A stretch of 8,519 nucleotides of DNA. Origin: CAZADS01 sp964483985. Lineage in GTDB: Bacteria; Pseudomonadota; Alphaproteobacteria; Thalassobaculales; Thalassobaculaceae. Both the position numbers and the translations under genes were made by a program. This document shows positions 1-5,877 of this stretch, one piece after another. Under the pieces are notes generated by a model. It made no database searches, was not told the DNA's origin, and saw nothing but the letters and a program-made list of their open reading frames with translations. The first letter of the stretch is position 1; each line of letters begins with the position of its first letter. The stretch is from NCBI GenBank assembly GCA_964483985.1, contig CAZADS010000091.1, forward strand, positions 1 to 8,519, given 5' to 3'.

Positions 1-2
1 AT

Positions 3-638
3 TTATTTTAATGGAGAGTGGGTCCAAGGCGTTAAAATAGAAGCATGCATTTCCTCTAGATTATCTGGCCCATTCTTAGTAAAATTTTGCCAATCTGGAT
101 CAGCGCCTGCCGATGCTCGAGTTGCCGCTCGTTGATTTAAATCTTTATAAACCCAAAGATGGGAAACTTCATTAGGCTGGCCCGTATCCGTAATCCATAT
201 ACACACATTCTTGGAATGTCTTTCCCGAACGGGCATGGCAGCCGTTAAAGCTTCTGCAAAGGGCTTAGTCTTGCCCACCTTACATCTATAATAACGATAT
301 TCATAAATATTGCCCTCAGACTGAGGCGGATTTAGCGGTCTCGTAGGCGTCATTATCCTATTATCCTGACGGATGATTAACGGGCCTGCCTTGGTCAAAT
401 ATTCATTCCGCCAAGCTTCATTAACAGCAAGCTTGGCCTTGACCTCCATTCGGTGATTCATATCCTCATAAGACCAAAGATGCATAACCTGATTTAAAGG
501 TCCAATCTCGGTCAGCCAATAACCCTCTAGTTTACCATGGTCATCACCACGAATGGGCCGACCTATTTCCGCTGAATATTTGGCCAAAACAGGAGCTTGT
601 CCAGGAGGCGTGGTGTATGTCCGAAATTCGTATATCAT
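3..638 (-). CDS. Two-domain NIPSNAP family protein
   Basis: This is a complete 211-residue protein. Its ATG lies 8 nt downstream of an AAAGGAG Shine-Dalgarno (647-653 on the complement), and its TAA stop is at 3-5. It has two tandem NIPSNAP (dimeric alpha/beta barrel, ferredoxin-like) domains at about residues 1-102 and 109-207. Each begins with an aromatic-rich strand (YEFRTYT; YEYRYYR) and carries the family hallmark pattern N-[QE]-x-x-H-L-W-x-Y-x-D, at 49-59 and 156-166. Domain 2 also has DPDW at 180-183. There is no signal peptide or membrane segment, so it is probably cytoplasmic. The family has no single agreed biochemical role; bacterial members often sit near catabolic genes, and the fold resembles small-molecule-binding or monooxygenase-like barrels. 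The gene is divergent from the PLP-enzyme gene at 906 and related to the NIPSNAP gene at 2450. The family call is firm; the function is unknown. Confidence 0.9.
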   Translation of the reverse strand: MIYEFRTYTTPPGQAPVLAKYSAEIGRPIRGDDHGKLEGYWLTEIGPLNQVMHLWSYEDMNHRMEVKAKLAVNEAWRNEYLTKAGPLIIRQDNRIMTPTRPLNPPQSEGNIYEYRYYRCKVGKTKPFAEALTAAMPVRERHSKNVCIWITDTGQPNEVSHLWVYKDLNQRAATRASAGADPDWQNFTKNGPDNLEEMHASILTPWTHSPLK

Positions 639-905
639 TGTAAATACTCCTTTATTTGTTTTTCTTTAGTAGATGATTAATTTTAGAATCTCATAGCAAT
701 ATATTTGCAAGGATGAATATCATGATCAGACCCAAGTACTAGCAATTTTCTATATCGGTTTCGAAATGCTACCAAACTTTGACAACCGTTATTTTCGCAA
801 AAAATTCTGCATACGCATTTATAGAAAAATCTATCCTAATATGCTTTGAATATAAAAACACAGTGCTGGGAATAATCTAAATGGCATGTCCAAGGAAAAT
901 CAACT
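639..905. promoter_or_regulatory. Divergent intergenic region, NIPSNAP / PLP-enzyme genes
   Basis: This 267-bp AT-rich spacer must hold promoters in both directions. On the minus strand, TTGCAA (705-710) and TAAAAT (680-685) make a weak -35/-10 pair with a long 19-bp spacer. On the plus strand there is a consensus -35, TTGACA (779-784), but no good -10 at 16-18 bp. Two small inverted repeats are visible: GCAA-N5-TTGC (696-708), which overlaps the minus-strand -35, and ATAGA-N4-TCTAT (821-834). Neither matches an operator I can name. No open frame here has a credible start and ribosome site. Confidence 0.3.
892..896 (+). promoter_or_regulatory. Shine-Dalgarno fixing a TTG start
   Basis: AAGGA lies 9 nt before the TTG at 906. 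No in-frame ATG exists between this TTG and the upstream in-frame TAA at 873, and the nearby ATGs at 881 and 886 are in other frames. TTG at 906 is therefore the best start; GTG at 921 is the only near alternative. Confidence 0.6.
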
Positions 906-2165
906 TTGAAAGAGCAAACCGTGATCAATTTAACAGCTAAGGAATACCCTACCTTTGTCACTCACCTAGAGTGCTCGATGACTGGAGAACGCTACGAGTC
1001 CAATAAAATTCTGGGCCTTTCCAAAATTGGAAGACCATTATTGGTTAGATATGATTTAAAAAAGCTATCAAATGCCATTACCAAAGAAGTATTATCTAAA
1101 AGGAACGGCGGATTTTGGAGGTACAGAGAGTTTTTACCAGTCACACAAAACAAAAATGTCATTCGTTTAGGTGAGGTTACCACCCCGTTAATAAATTTAC
1201 CAAGTATAAGCCGGAAATGCGGGGTGGCACCCGAAAAACTGCTTGTGAAGGACGAGGGTCGGCTACCAACCGGTTCCTTTAAAGCCCGCGGTTTGGCAGT
1301 CGCAGTATCTATGGCCAAAGAGCTTGGCCTCCATCATCTAGCCATGCCAACTAACGGTAATGCGGGCGCTGCAATGGCCGCCTATGCCACTCACGCTGGG
1401 ATTAAAACGACAATTTTTTGTCCCGATGACACTCCAGAAATCAATATTTCCGAAATAGAACTCCAAGGTGCTACAGTCCATCGAGTAAATGGATTAATTA
1501 ATGATTGTGGTAAATTAGTGGGTGAAGGACAAGCTGCGGCAGGATGGTTTGACGTTTCAACCTTAAAAGAACCCTATAGAATTGAGGGAAAAAAAACTAT
1601 GGGGTTGGAACTAGCAGAGCAATTGAATTGGACGTTACCAGACGTGATTTTCTACCCAACGGGTGGCGGTACCGGCTTAATTGGCATGTGGAAGGCCTTT
1701 CAAGAATTGGAAGAAATCGGTTGGATTGATCAAAAACGACCTCGTATGGTCGCGGTGCAGGCAACTGGTTGCGCGCCTATCGTTAAAGCTTTTTTGGACG
1801 GGGAAGAACATGCCCCTATGTGGCCTAATGCAAATACGGCTGCAGCCGGAATCAGAGTTCCGGTTGCCGTTGGCGATTTTCTCATTCTTAGGGCAATAAG
1901 AGATTCTAAGGGATTTGCAACAGCTGTTTCCGATGAAGAAATTTTCAAATCTCGAGATGAGGTTGCAAGAGAAGACGGGCTTTTACTTTGCCCTGAAGGT
2001 GCTGCAACATATGCGGCTTATAAAAAGGCTTTGTCAGAAGGTCAGGTGAGAAAAAGCGAAACAGTCATTTTATATAATTGTGCTACTGGACTAAAATACC
2101 CAATGCCATCCGTAAACCGTAAACTTGATCGAAACAGCTGGATCAATTACGCCGAACTTGCCTAA
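906..2165 (+). CDS. Threonine synthase-like PLP-dependent enzyme (fold type II)
   Basis: This 419-residue cytoplasmic enzyme belongs to the tryptophan-synthase-beta (PALP) superfamily. Family members convert O-phosphohomoserine to threonine and phosphate. The N-terminal part has the threonine-synthase signature LECSMTGERY (21-30), followed by a GRPLLVRYDL strand. The catalytic core shows LGEVTTPL (88-95) and the PLP Schiff-base lysine K126 in GSFKARG (123-129). It also shows the substrate-loop motif TNGNAG (149-154), the glycine-rich cofactor-phosphate loop TGGGTG (252-257) and a C-terminal CPEGAA block. Only one cysteine of the usual N-terminal Cys pair is present (C23). The length fits the short, plant/archaeal-like class, not the roughly 460-residue form that usually serves as the housekeeping ThrC in alphaproteobacteria. 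The start is TTG. NIPSNAP genes lie on both sides. A role on another beta- or gamma-substituted amino acid is possible, so I leave the symbol blank although thrC is the default name. Confidence 0.85.
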   Translation: MKEQTVINLTAKEYPTFVTHLECSMTGERYESNKILGLSKIGRPLLVRYDLKKLSNAITKEVLSKRNGGFWRYREFLPVTQNKNVIRLGEVTTPLINLPSISRKCGVAPEKLLVKDEGRLPTGSFKARGLAVAVSMAKELGLHHLAMPTNGNAGAAMAAYATHAGIKTTIFCPDDTPEINISEIELQGATVHRVNGLINDCGKLVGEGQAAAGWFDVSTLKEPYRIEGKKTMGLELAEQLNWTLPDVIFYPTGGGTGLIGMWKAFQELEEIGWIDQKRPRMVAVQATGCAPIVKAFLDGEEHAPMWPNANTAAAGIRVPVAVGDFLILRAIRDSKGFATAVSDEEIFKSRDEVAREDGLLLCPEGAATYAAYKKALSEGQVRKSETVILYNCATGLKYPMPSVNRKLDRNSWINYAELA

Positions 2166-2449
2166 TTTCAAATTTTCTATTTAATTGCAACCTAATAACA
2201 TTTGATCACCTTTAAATAAATTTGCAACTGGATACAAAAGGATAGGAACGAAAGTTTGGAGGAGCGATTTAGTTTTAAATCAAGACTATGAAACCATTTT
2301 TGTAACTTCGGTGTTATAAACTTTTTATTATATCGGTGATACGATCTAAGAAATAGGCAACGAAGTGAATGCCAATCGGAGAATTTGAACCCAATTTGTT
2401 AATTAATCCATCGCATCTTTGAGATGCACAAGCTTCGTAGGAGAAAAAA
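2166..2449 (+). promoter_or_regulatory. Leader region of the second NIPSNAP gene
   Basis: This 284-bp region has no confident gene. A GGAGGAG at 2258-2264 looks like a ribosome site but leads to no usable start. A weak promoter may be TTGTAA (2300-2305) with TATTAT (2326-2331), spacer 20 bp. The element TCGGTG[TA]TA occurs twice, at about 2308 and 2333, 25 bp apart. Just before the gene are a small hairpin, GCATCT-TTG-AGATGC (2413-2427), and a possible long-range pairing of ACGAAG (2360-2365) with CTTCGT (2433-2438), which abuts the ribosome site. I see no classic terminator after the PLP-enzyme gene, so read-through is possible. Confidence 0.25.
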
Positions 2450-2776
2450 ATGCTATTGGATGTTCGAACATACACTTGCAGACCTGGAACGATTAAAGCT
2501 CATCTAGAAGTTTATGAAAAATATGGAAAACTTCCCCAAACAAAACATCTGGGACAACCAGTCGCATATCTGGTTACAGAAACTGGCAACGTCAATCAAT
2601 ATGTTCACATTTGGGCATATGACAATGCGGGTGATAGAGAAACTAAACGCGCGGCAATGCAGGCAGATCCCGATTGGATCATCTATACGCAGGAAAGCGC
2701 TAAATTAGGAGCGTTGATCAATCAAGAAAACAAATTGATGCGCCCCGTTGAGTTCTACGATTCACCCAAAAGATAG
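2450..2776 (+). CDS. Single-domain NIPSNAP family protein
   Basis: This complete 108-residue protein starts with ATG 6 nt after TAGGAG (2438-2443) and stops with TAG. It is one NIPSNAP domain. The first strand is LDVRTYTCRPG (3-13), the hallmark NQYVHIWAYDN is at 49-59, and DPDW is at 73-76. The hallmark starts at exactly the same residue number as in domain 1 of the minus-strand NIPSNAP protein at 3-638, while DPDW matches that protein's domain 2, so the three domains are clearly homologous. Such domains usually dimerise to form an alpha/beta barrel, which the two-domain protein may do within one chain. It has no signal peptide or membrane segment. It follows the PLP-enzyme gene on the same strand after 284 bp and is closed by a strong terminator. 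The function is unknown; a small-molecule-binding or enzyme-accessory role is inference only. Confidence 0.88.
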   Translation: MLLDVRTYTCRPGTIKAHLEVYEKYGKLPQTKHLGQPVAYLVTETGNVNQYVHIWAYDNAGDRETKRAAMQADPDWIIYTQESAKLGALINQENKLMRPVEFYDSPKR

Positions 2777-2790
2777 TCTCTCGTTATTAA

Positions 2791-2825
2791 GGAAAAACTC
2801 TCCTAGACCTTGGGAGAGTTTTTCC
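2791..2825 (+). terminator. Strong symmetric rho-independent terminator
   Basis: A perfect 13-bp inverted repeat has arms GGAAAAACTCTCC (2791-2803) and GGAGAGTTTTTCC (2813-2825) around a 9-nt loop, starting 15 bp after the NIPSNAP stop. The GC-rich top of the stem is followed by a T5 run on the plus strand. The mirror A5 run gives the same structure on the minus strand, so it could stop transcription in both directions. Confidence 0.85.
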
Positions 2826-3166
2826 AGTAATTTTTCGCTCCGTGTTATCAACGCTAGTTCTTTCAACTGGTTTTGTTCTTCGCATATTTTTTGGTTTTTA
2901 TTCTTTTACTTGGCAAACCATGGTATGAGTATAGGATAGCTAATTTCATTCTGTAGAATCATCGGGTTCATTATATCTCGACAAACACAAAAAAACTCGA
3001 TAGTTGCAAGGATTGGGATAGAGTTGAATCGACAATCAAAACAGACGGGATTAAAGCCCACTCCTGACAATTTAATTGCTTCAATTTCTACTCCTAACAA
3101 GGAAACTAATAACTATCAATCTACCTATATTTCATTCACAAATGCTTTCTGCAACGGGCGTAATTC
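2826..3166. other. Gene-poor spacer upstream of the pyrD operon
   Basis: This 341-bp stretch has no gene I can support. A possible sigma-70 promoter is TTGGCA (2910-2915) with TAGGAT (2932-2937), spacer 16 bp, which would leave a leader of more than 200 nt before the DUF952 gene. An imperfect 11-bp direct repeat, ACTCCT[GA]ACAA, occurs at 3060-3070 and 3090-3100, exactly 30 bp apart. The small inverted repeat CAATT-T-AATTG (3068-3078) overlaps the end of the first copy. A plus-strand frame is open from about 2940 to a TGA at 3168-3170 and is described in the findings as a weak small-gene candidate. Confidence 0.4.
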
Positions 3167-3526
3167 ATGACAAATCGTTGGATTTATCATCTATCTCGCA
3201 GTAAAGACTGGTTATGGGCAAAAAGAACAGCTAGCTATAACGGTTCCAAAGAAGACATTGCCGACGGTTTCTTGCATTTTTCTACTGCTCATCAAGTAGA
3301 GGAGAGCGCTTTAAAACACCGCACCGGAGAGCACAATATTATCCTATTAGAAGTAGACGCTTTTAAGCTTGGCCCGGCACTTAGATGGGAAACCTCTCGA
3401 AATTCCCAAAAATTTCCACACCTATATGAATCTTTGTCCCCCAATGCGGTAATTCGAGAATTCAGTTTACCTTTGGATCGAAACTGCCGCCATGTTTTTC
3501 CTCAGATGAAAACAGAGCCTATTTAA
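3167..3526 (+). CDS. DUF952 family protein
   Basis: This complete 119-residue protein has the DUF952 (PF06108) pattern. It starts with an IYHLS strand and tryptophan-rich helix (6-18). DGFLHFST follows at 33-40 with a Gln at 43, then LLEVD at 61-65, LRWETSR at 72-78 and FPHLY at 83-87. It has no membrane or export signal. The biochemical function of the family is not established. It lies 3 bp upstream of pyrD on the same strand, so the two are almost certainly co-transcribed and translationally coupled; as I recall, this pairing recurs in alphaproteobacteria. No convincing Shine-Dalgarno precedes the ATG, which instead overlaps the stop of an upstream open frame. The family assignment is firm; a link to pyrimidine or nucleotide metabolism is inferred from position only. 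Confidence 0.88.
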   Translation: MTNRWIYHLSRSKDWLWAKRTASYNGSKEDIADGFLHFSTAHQVEESALKHRTGEHNIILLEVDAFKLGPALRWETSRNSQKFPHLYESLSPNAVIREFSLPLDRNCRHVFPQMKTEPI

Positions 3527-3529
3527 AAT

Positions 3530-4612
3530 ATGTCGTTATCAAATTTGCAGATGGCATTACTGCGGCGAATTGATCCGGAACGGGCCCATCGTATCGCAAT
3601 AAATGCCTTGCGTTTCGGGTTATTCCCGCGTAGCCAGTTGCCGAAAAACGATCCTATTTTAAAAACAAAGCTCTTCGGAATCACCTTTCAAAATCCCATT
3701 GGATTAGCTGCTGGGTTCGATAAAAGTGCCGAGGCTTTTGAATCTCTTCTCTCCCTGGGATGCGGATTTGTAGAAGTTGGCACCCTGACCCCAAACCCGC
3801 AATCAGGCAACGCAAAACCCCGAGCTTTTCGATTAAAAGAAGATAGGGCCGCAATCAATCGACTAGGTTTCAATAACGAAGGCCTTACAAAAGGCCTTAA
3901 ACGTCTAAGTGTCCGGAAAAAAAATAAGGGTATAGTTGGGATTAATATTGGGATCAACAAGGGTGCCGAAGACCCAATTAAAGATTACACTGATGCCGTC
4001 TATAGGGCGACACCATTTGCAGATTATCTAACCGTTAACGTGTCATCACCTAACACAGTCGGATTAAGAGATTTACAAGCTGCCGATCAACTGGAAAAAC
4101 TGTCGAGTGCAGTTATACAGGCAAGAGATACAGCAGCTGCTGATTTCGATCCTCCACCCCTTTTATTAAAAATAGCGCCCGATCTATCTTCTCAGATGGT
4201 AATAGATATAGTCGAAATAGCTATAGAGAAAAAGATCGATGGCTTAATCATTTCCAATACCACAGTATCCCGACCAGAATTCCTAATTAGTAAGAATCGA
4301 TACCAATCAGGTGGTTTAAGCGGGAAACCTTTATTTAATCTTTCTAATCAAGCGCTAGCCAAAGCATATCTGGCTGGAAATGGGCGAATTGGTTTAATCG
4401 GAGTTGGGGGAATCGATAGCGTTCAATCCGCCTACACTAAGATCCGCGCTGGTGCAAGCATAGTACAGATCTACACAGGTTTAATGTATAATGGGCCAAG
4501 TCTCTTCGACGCTTTATACTTTGGGCTAGCTAACACACTTCGAAACCACGGTTTTAGCAACATAACTAATGCTGTTGGCTTAGATGCGGAGGCATGGTCA
4601 CAACATTCTTAA
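3530..4612 (+). CDS. pyrD: Dihydroorotate dehydrogenase (quinone), class 2
   Basis: This FMN enzyme oxidises dihydroorotate to orotate in de novo pyrimidine synthesis and passes electrons to membrane quinone. The 360-residue length fits class 2. An N-terminal amphipathic segment with RRIDPERAHRIAI (12-24) is the quinone tunnel and membrane-attachment domain that marks this class. The barrel shows GLAAGFDK (58-65), the VGTLTPNPQSGNAKPR loop (83-98), INRLGFNNEG (109-118) and GINIGINK (136-143). The catalytic-serine motif NVSSPNT (169-175) uses Ser as base; class 1 enzymes use Cys. LLKIAPDLS, ISNTT, GGLSGKPL and a C-terminal GVGGI plus QIYTGL complete the FMN and phosphate site. No active-site change is evident. 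It follows the DUF952 gene by 3 bp, and its last 19 bp overlap the next gene, so it is the second gene of a four-gene operon. Confidence 0.97.
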   Translation: MSLSNLQMALLRRIDPERAHRIAINALRFGLFPRSQLPKNDPILKTKLFGITFQNPIGLAAGFDKSAEAFESLLSLGCGFVEVGTLTPNPQSGNAKPRAFRLKEDRAAINRLGFNNEGLTKGLKRLSVRKKNKGIVGINIGINKGAEDPIKDYTDAVYRATPFADYLTVNVSSPNTVGLRDLQAADQLEKLSSAVIQARDTAAADFDPPPLLLKIAPDLSSQMVIDIVEIAIEKKIDGLIISNTTVSRPEFLISKNRYQSGGLSGKPLFNLSNQALAKAYLAGNGRIGLIGVGGIDSVQSAYTKIRAGASIVQIYTGLMYNGPSLFDALYFGLANTLRNHGFSNITNAVGLDAEAWSQHS

Positions 4613-5877
4613 GGCTGTTTATAAAAAGGAAACTTATAATCTTGAATATTATCCTTCTTACTATTGGTTCAGTAATTGCCGTTATAATCGGGATAATCAG
4701 TGAGTTTTACATCCAAATTGAAATTCCAGGATGGTTAATAACTCTTTCTTTAATCGCTATTTTACTGATCCTCTACCAATTATTCAAAAATATTAAAATA
4801 CAACAAAATATTGACCATACATTGGCCCAATTAGAAGATTACCGACGCCATTTTAACGAGTTAAGAGAAAAGGTATCTGACGTTCAAAATATAATGAATG
4901 AAATTCCAGACCAGAAAACAGTGGCATCTGAATTAAGAGTTCTAAAAGGATTGATTAACAAATTTTCGCAAAACGAAACATTAACTCCAGCCACATCCTC
5001 CGTTACTCCTGTCGAACAGAAACAGCAATCAGTTAATCAGAACGAGCCAAATTTAAATCAATCCAATTTTCCTGATGGATCAAACAATGGATTAGTAGAC
5101 CCAAAAGTAGGGTCAATATTAAGTTATGATGAAAAAGAGATTCTCCATTTTCTTGAAAAGGCTGTGCGACAAGATAGAATAGAGCTGTTCTTGCAACCTA
5201 CGGTGCTACTACCACAGCGAAAACGCGTTTTTTATGAATGTTTTTCTAGAATAACAGATGACGGAGGTAATATTATAACTCCAAAAGAGTATCTGCCTGT
5301 AGCAGAGAAAGCCGGTTTAATTGCAGCCGTTGATAATCTTCTTCTTTTCCGATGTGTACAGTTAGTAAGAAAGGCGCGTCGCGACCATATTGATATCAGT
5401 TTTTTTTGCAATATTTCGAAAGAGACATTAACTGATATCGATTTTTTTACCGACTTCATCGACTTTATGGCAGAAAATACTCAATTAGCTTCCAGTTTAA
5501 TATTTGAATTCAGTTATAATATATTACGCGATTCGAATTATGTAATTCAAACTAGTATACAAAGGCTGGCCTTGATGGGTTTTCGTTTTTCGCTCGATAA
5601 CCTTAATGAGTTAGATTTGGATTTTGCTAAATTAGCTTCAAATGGCTTTAAATTCATAAAAATTGACGCACATCTCTTACACGAATTAGCGCGAGGCGAA
5701 GATCCTATAATTAATATGCGATCCCTAAAAGGCAAACTGGATAGGGAAGCTATCGATTTAATTGTCGAAAAAATCGAAACGGAAGGTATGCTGCTAGATC
5801 TCTTAGATTTAAACATTGATTTTGGTCAGGGCTTTTTATTTGGAGAACCAAAGCCAATTTCAACCGTTAGTAAATGA
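4594..5877 (+). CDS. TipF-like membrane protein with degenerate EAL domain
   Basis: This 427-residue protein has two transmembrane helices (about 14-36 and 46-64), a predicted coiled coil (about 66-125), a Gln/Asn/Ser-rich linker (126-175) and a C-terminal EAL domain (about 178-425). That order matches Caulobacter TipF, a c-di-GMP receptor for flagellum assembly. Several EAL ligand positions remain: E215, N273 in FCNIS, E305 in LIFEF, K356 in IKID, E392 and the QGFLFG end (412-417). The signature is changed to E-C-F, and the metal/dimerisation loop DDFGTG reads DNLNEL (335-340), so D335 is kept but the second Asp is Asn. Hydrolysis of c-di-GMP is therefore doubtful and binding more likely. 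The first ATG overlaps pyrD by 19 bp, with GGAGG only 1 nt before it. TTG at 4642, 11 nt after AAAAGGA, would be an alternative start but would trim the basic N-terminus. No flagellar genes are in view. Confidence 0.82.
   Translation: MVTTFLRLFIKRKLIILNIILLTIGSVIAVIIGIISEFYIQIEIPGWLITLSLIAILLILYQLFKNIKIQQNIDHTLAQLEDYRRHFNELREKVSDVQNIMNEIPDQKTVASELRVLKGLINKFSQNETLTPATSSVTPVEQKQQSVNQNEPNLNQSNFPDGSNNGLVDPKVGSILSYDEKEILHFLEKAVRQDRIELFLQPTVLLPQRKRVFYECFSRITDDGGNIITPKEYLPVAEKAGLIAAVDNLLLFRCVQLVRKARRDHIDISFFCNISKETLTDIDFFTDFIDFMAENTQLASSLIFEFSYNILRDSNYVIQTSIQRLALMGFRFSLDNLNELDLDFAKLASNGFKFIKIDAHLLHELARGEDPIINMRSLKGKLDREAIDLIVEKIETEGMLLDLLDLNIDFGQGFLFGEPKPISTVSK

Noticed and set aside
2258..2264. GGAGGAG resembling a strong ribosome-binding site
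   Set aside because: No start codon at a suitable distance opens a frame longer than a few codons.
2369..2422. 17-codon ATG frame in the leader of the second NIPSNAP gene (possible leader peptide)
   Set aside because: There is no Shine-Dalgarno site and no run of regulatory codons, and such short frames are common by chance.
2748..2939. Plus-strand 63-codon open frame overlapping the end of the second NIPSNAP gene
   Set aside because: It runs through a perfect terminator hairpin, has no ribosome site, and its product is low-complexity Phe/Ser-rich, so it looks like a chance frame.
2906..3100. Minus-strand 64-codon open frame in the spacer before DUF952
   Set aside because: It starts at TTG without a convincing ribosome site, resembles no family I know, and is antisense to another open frame, so I do not call it a gene.
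4594..4641. Start of the EAL protein at TTG 4642 instead of ATG 4594
   Set aside because: It has a better-spaced AAAAGGA, but it would remove the basic residues that normally precede the first membrane helix. The ATG overlapping pyrD is kept, with the alternative noted.
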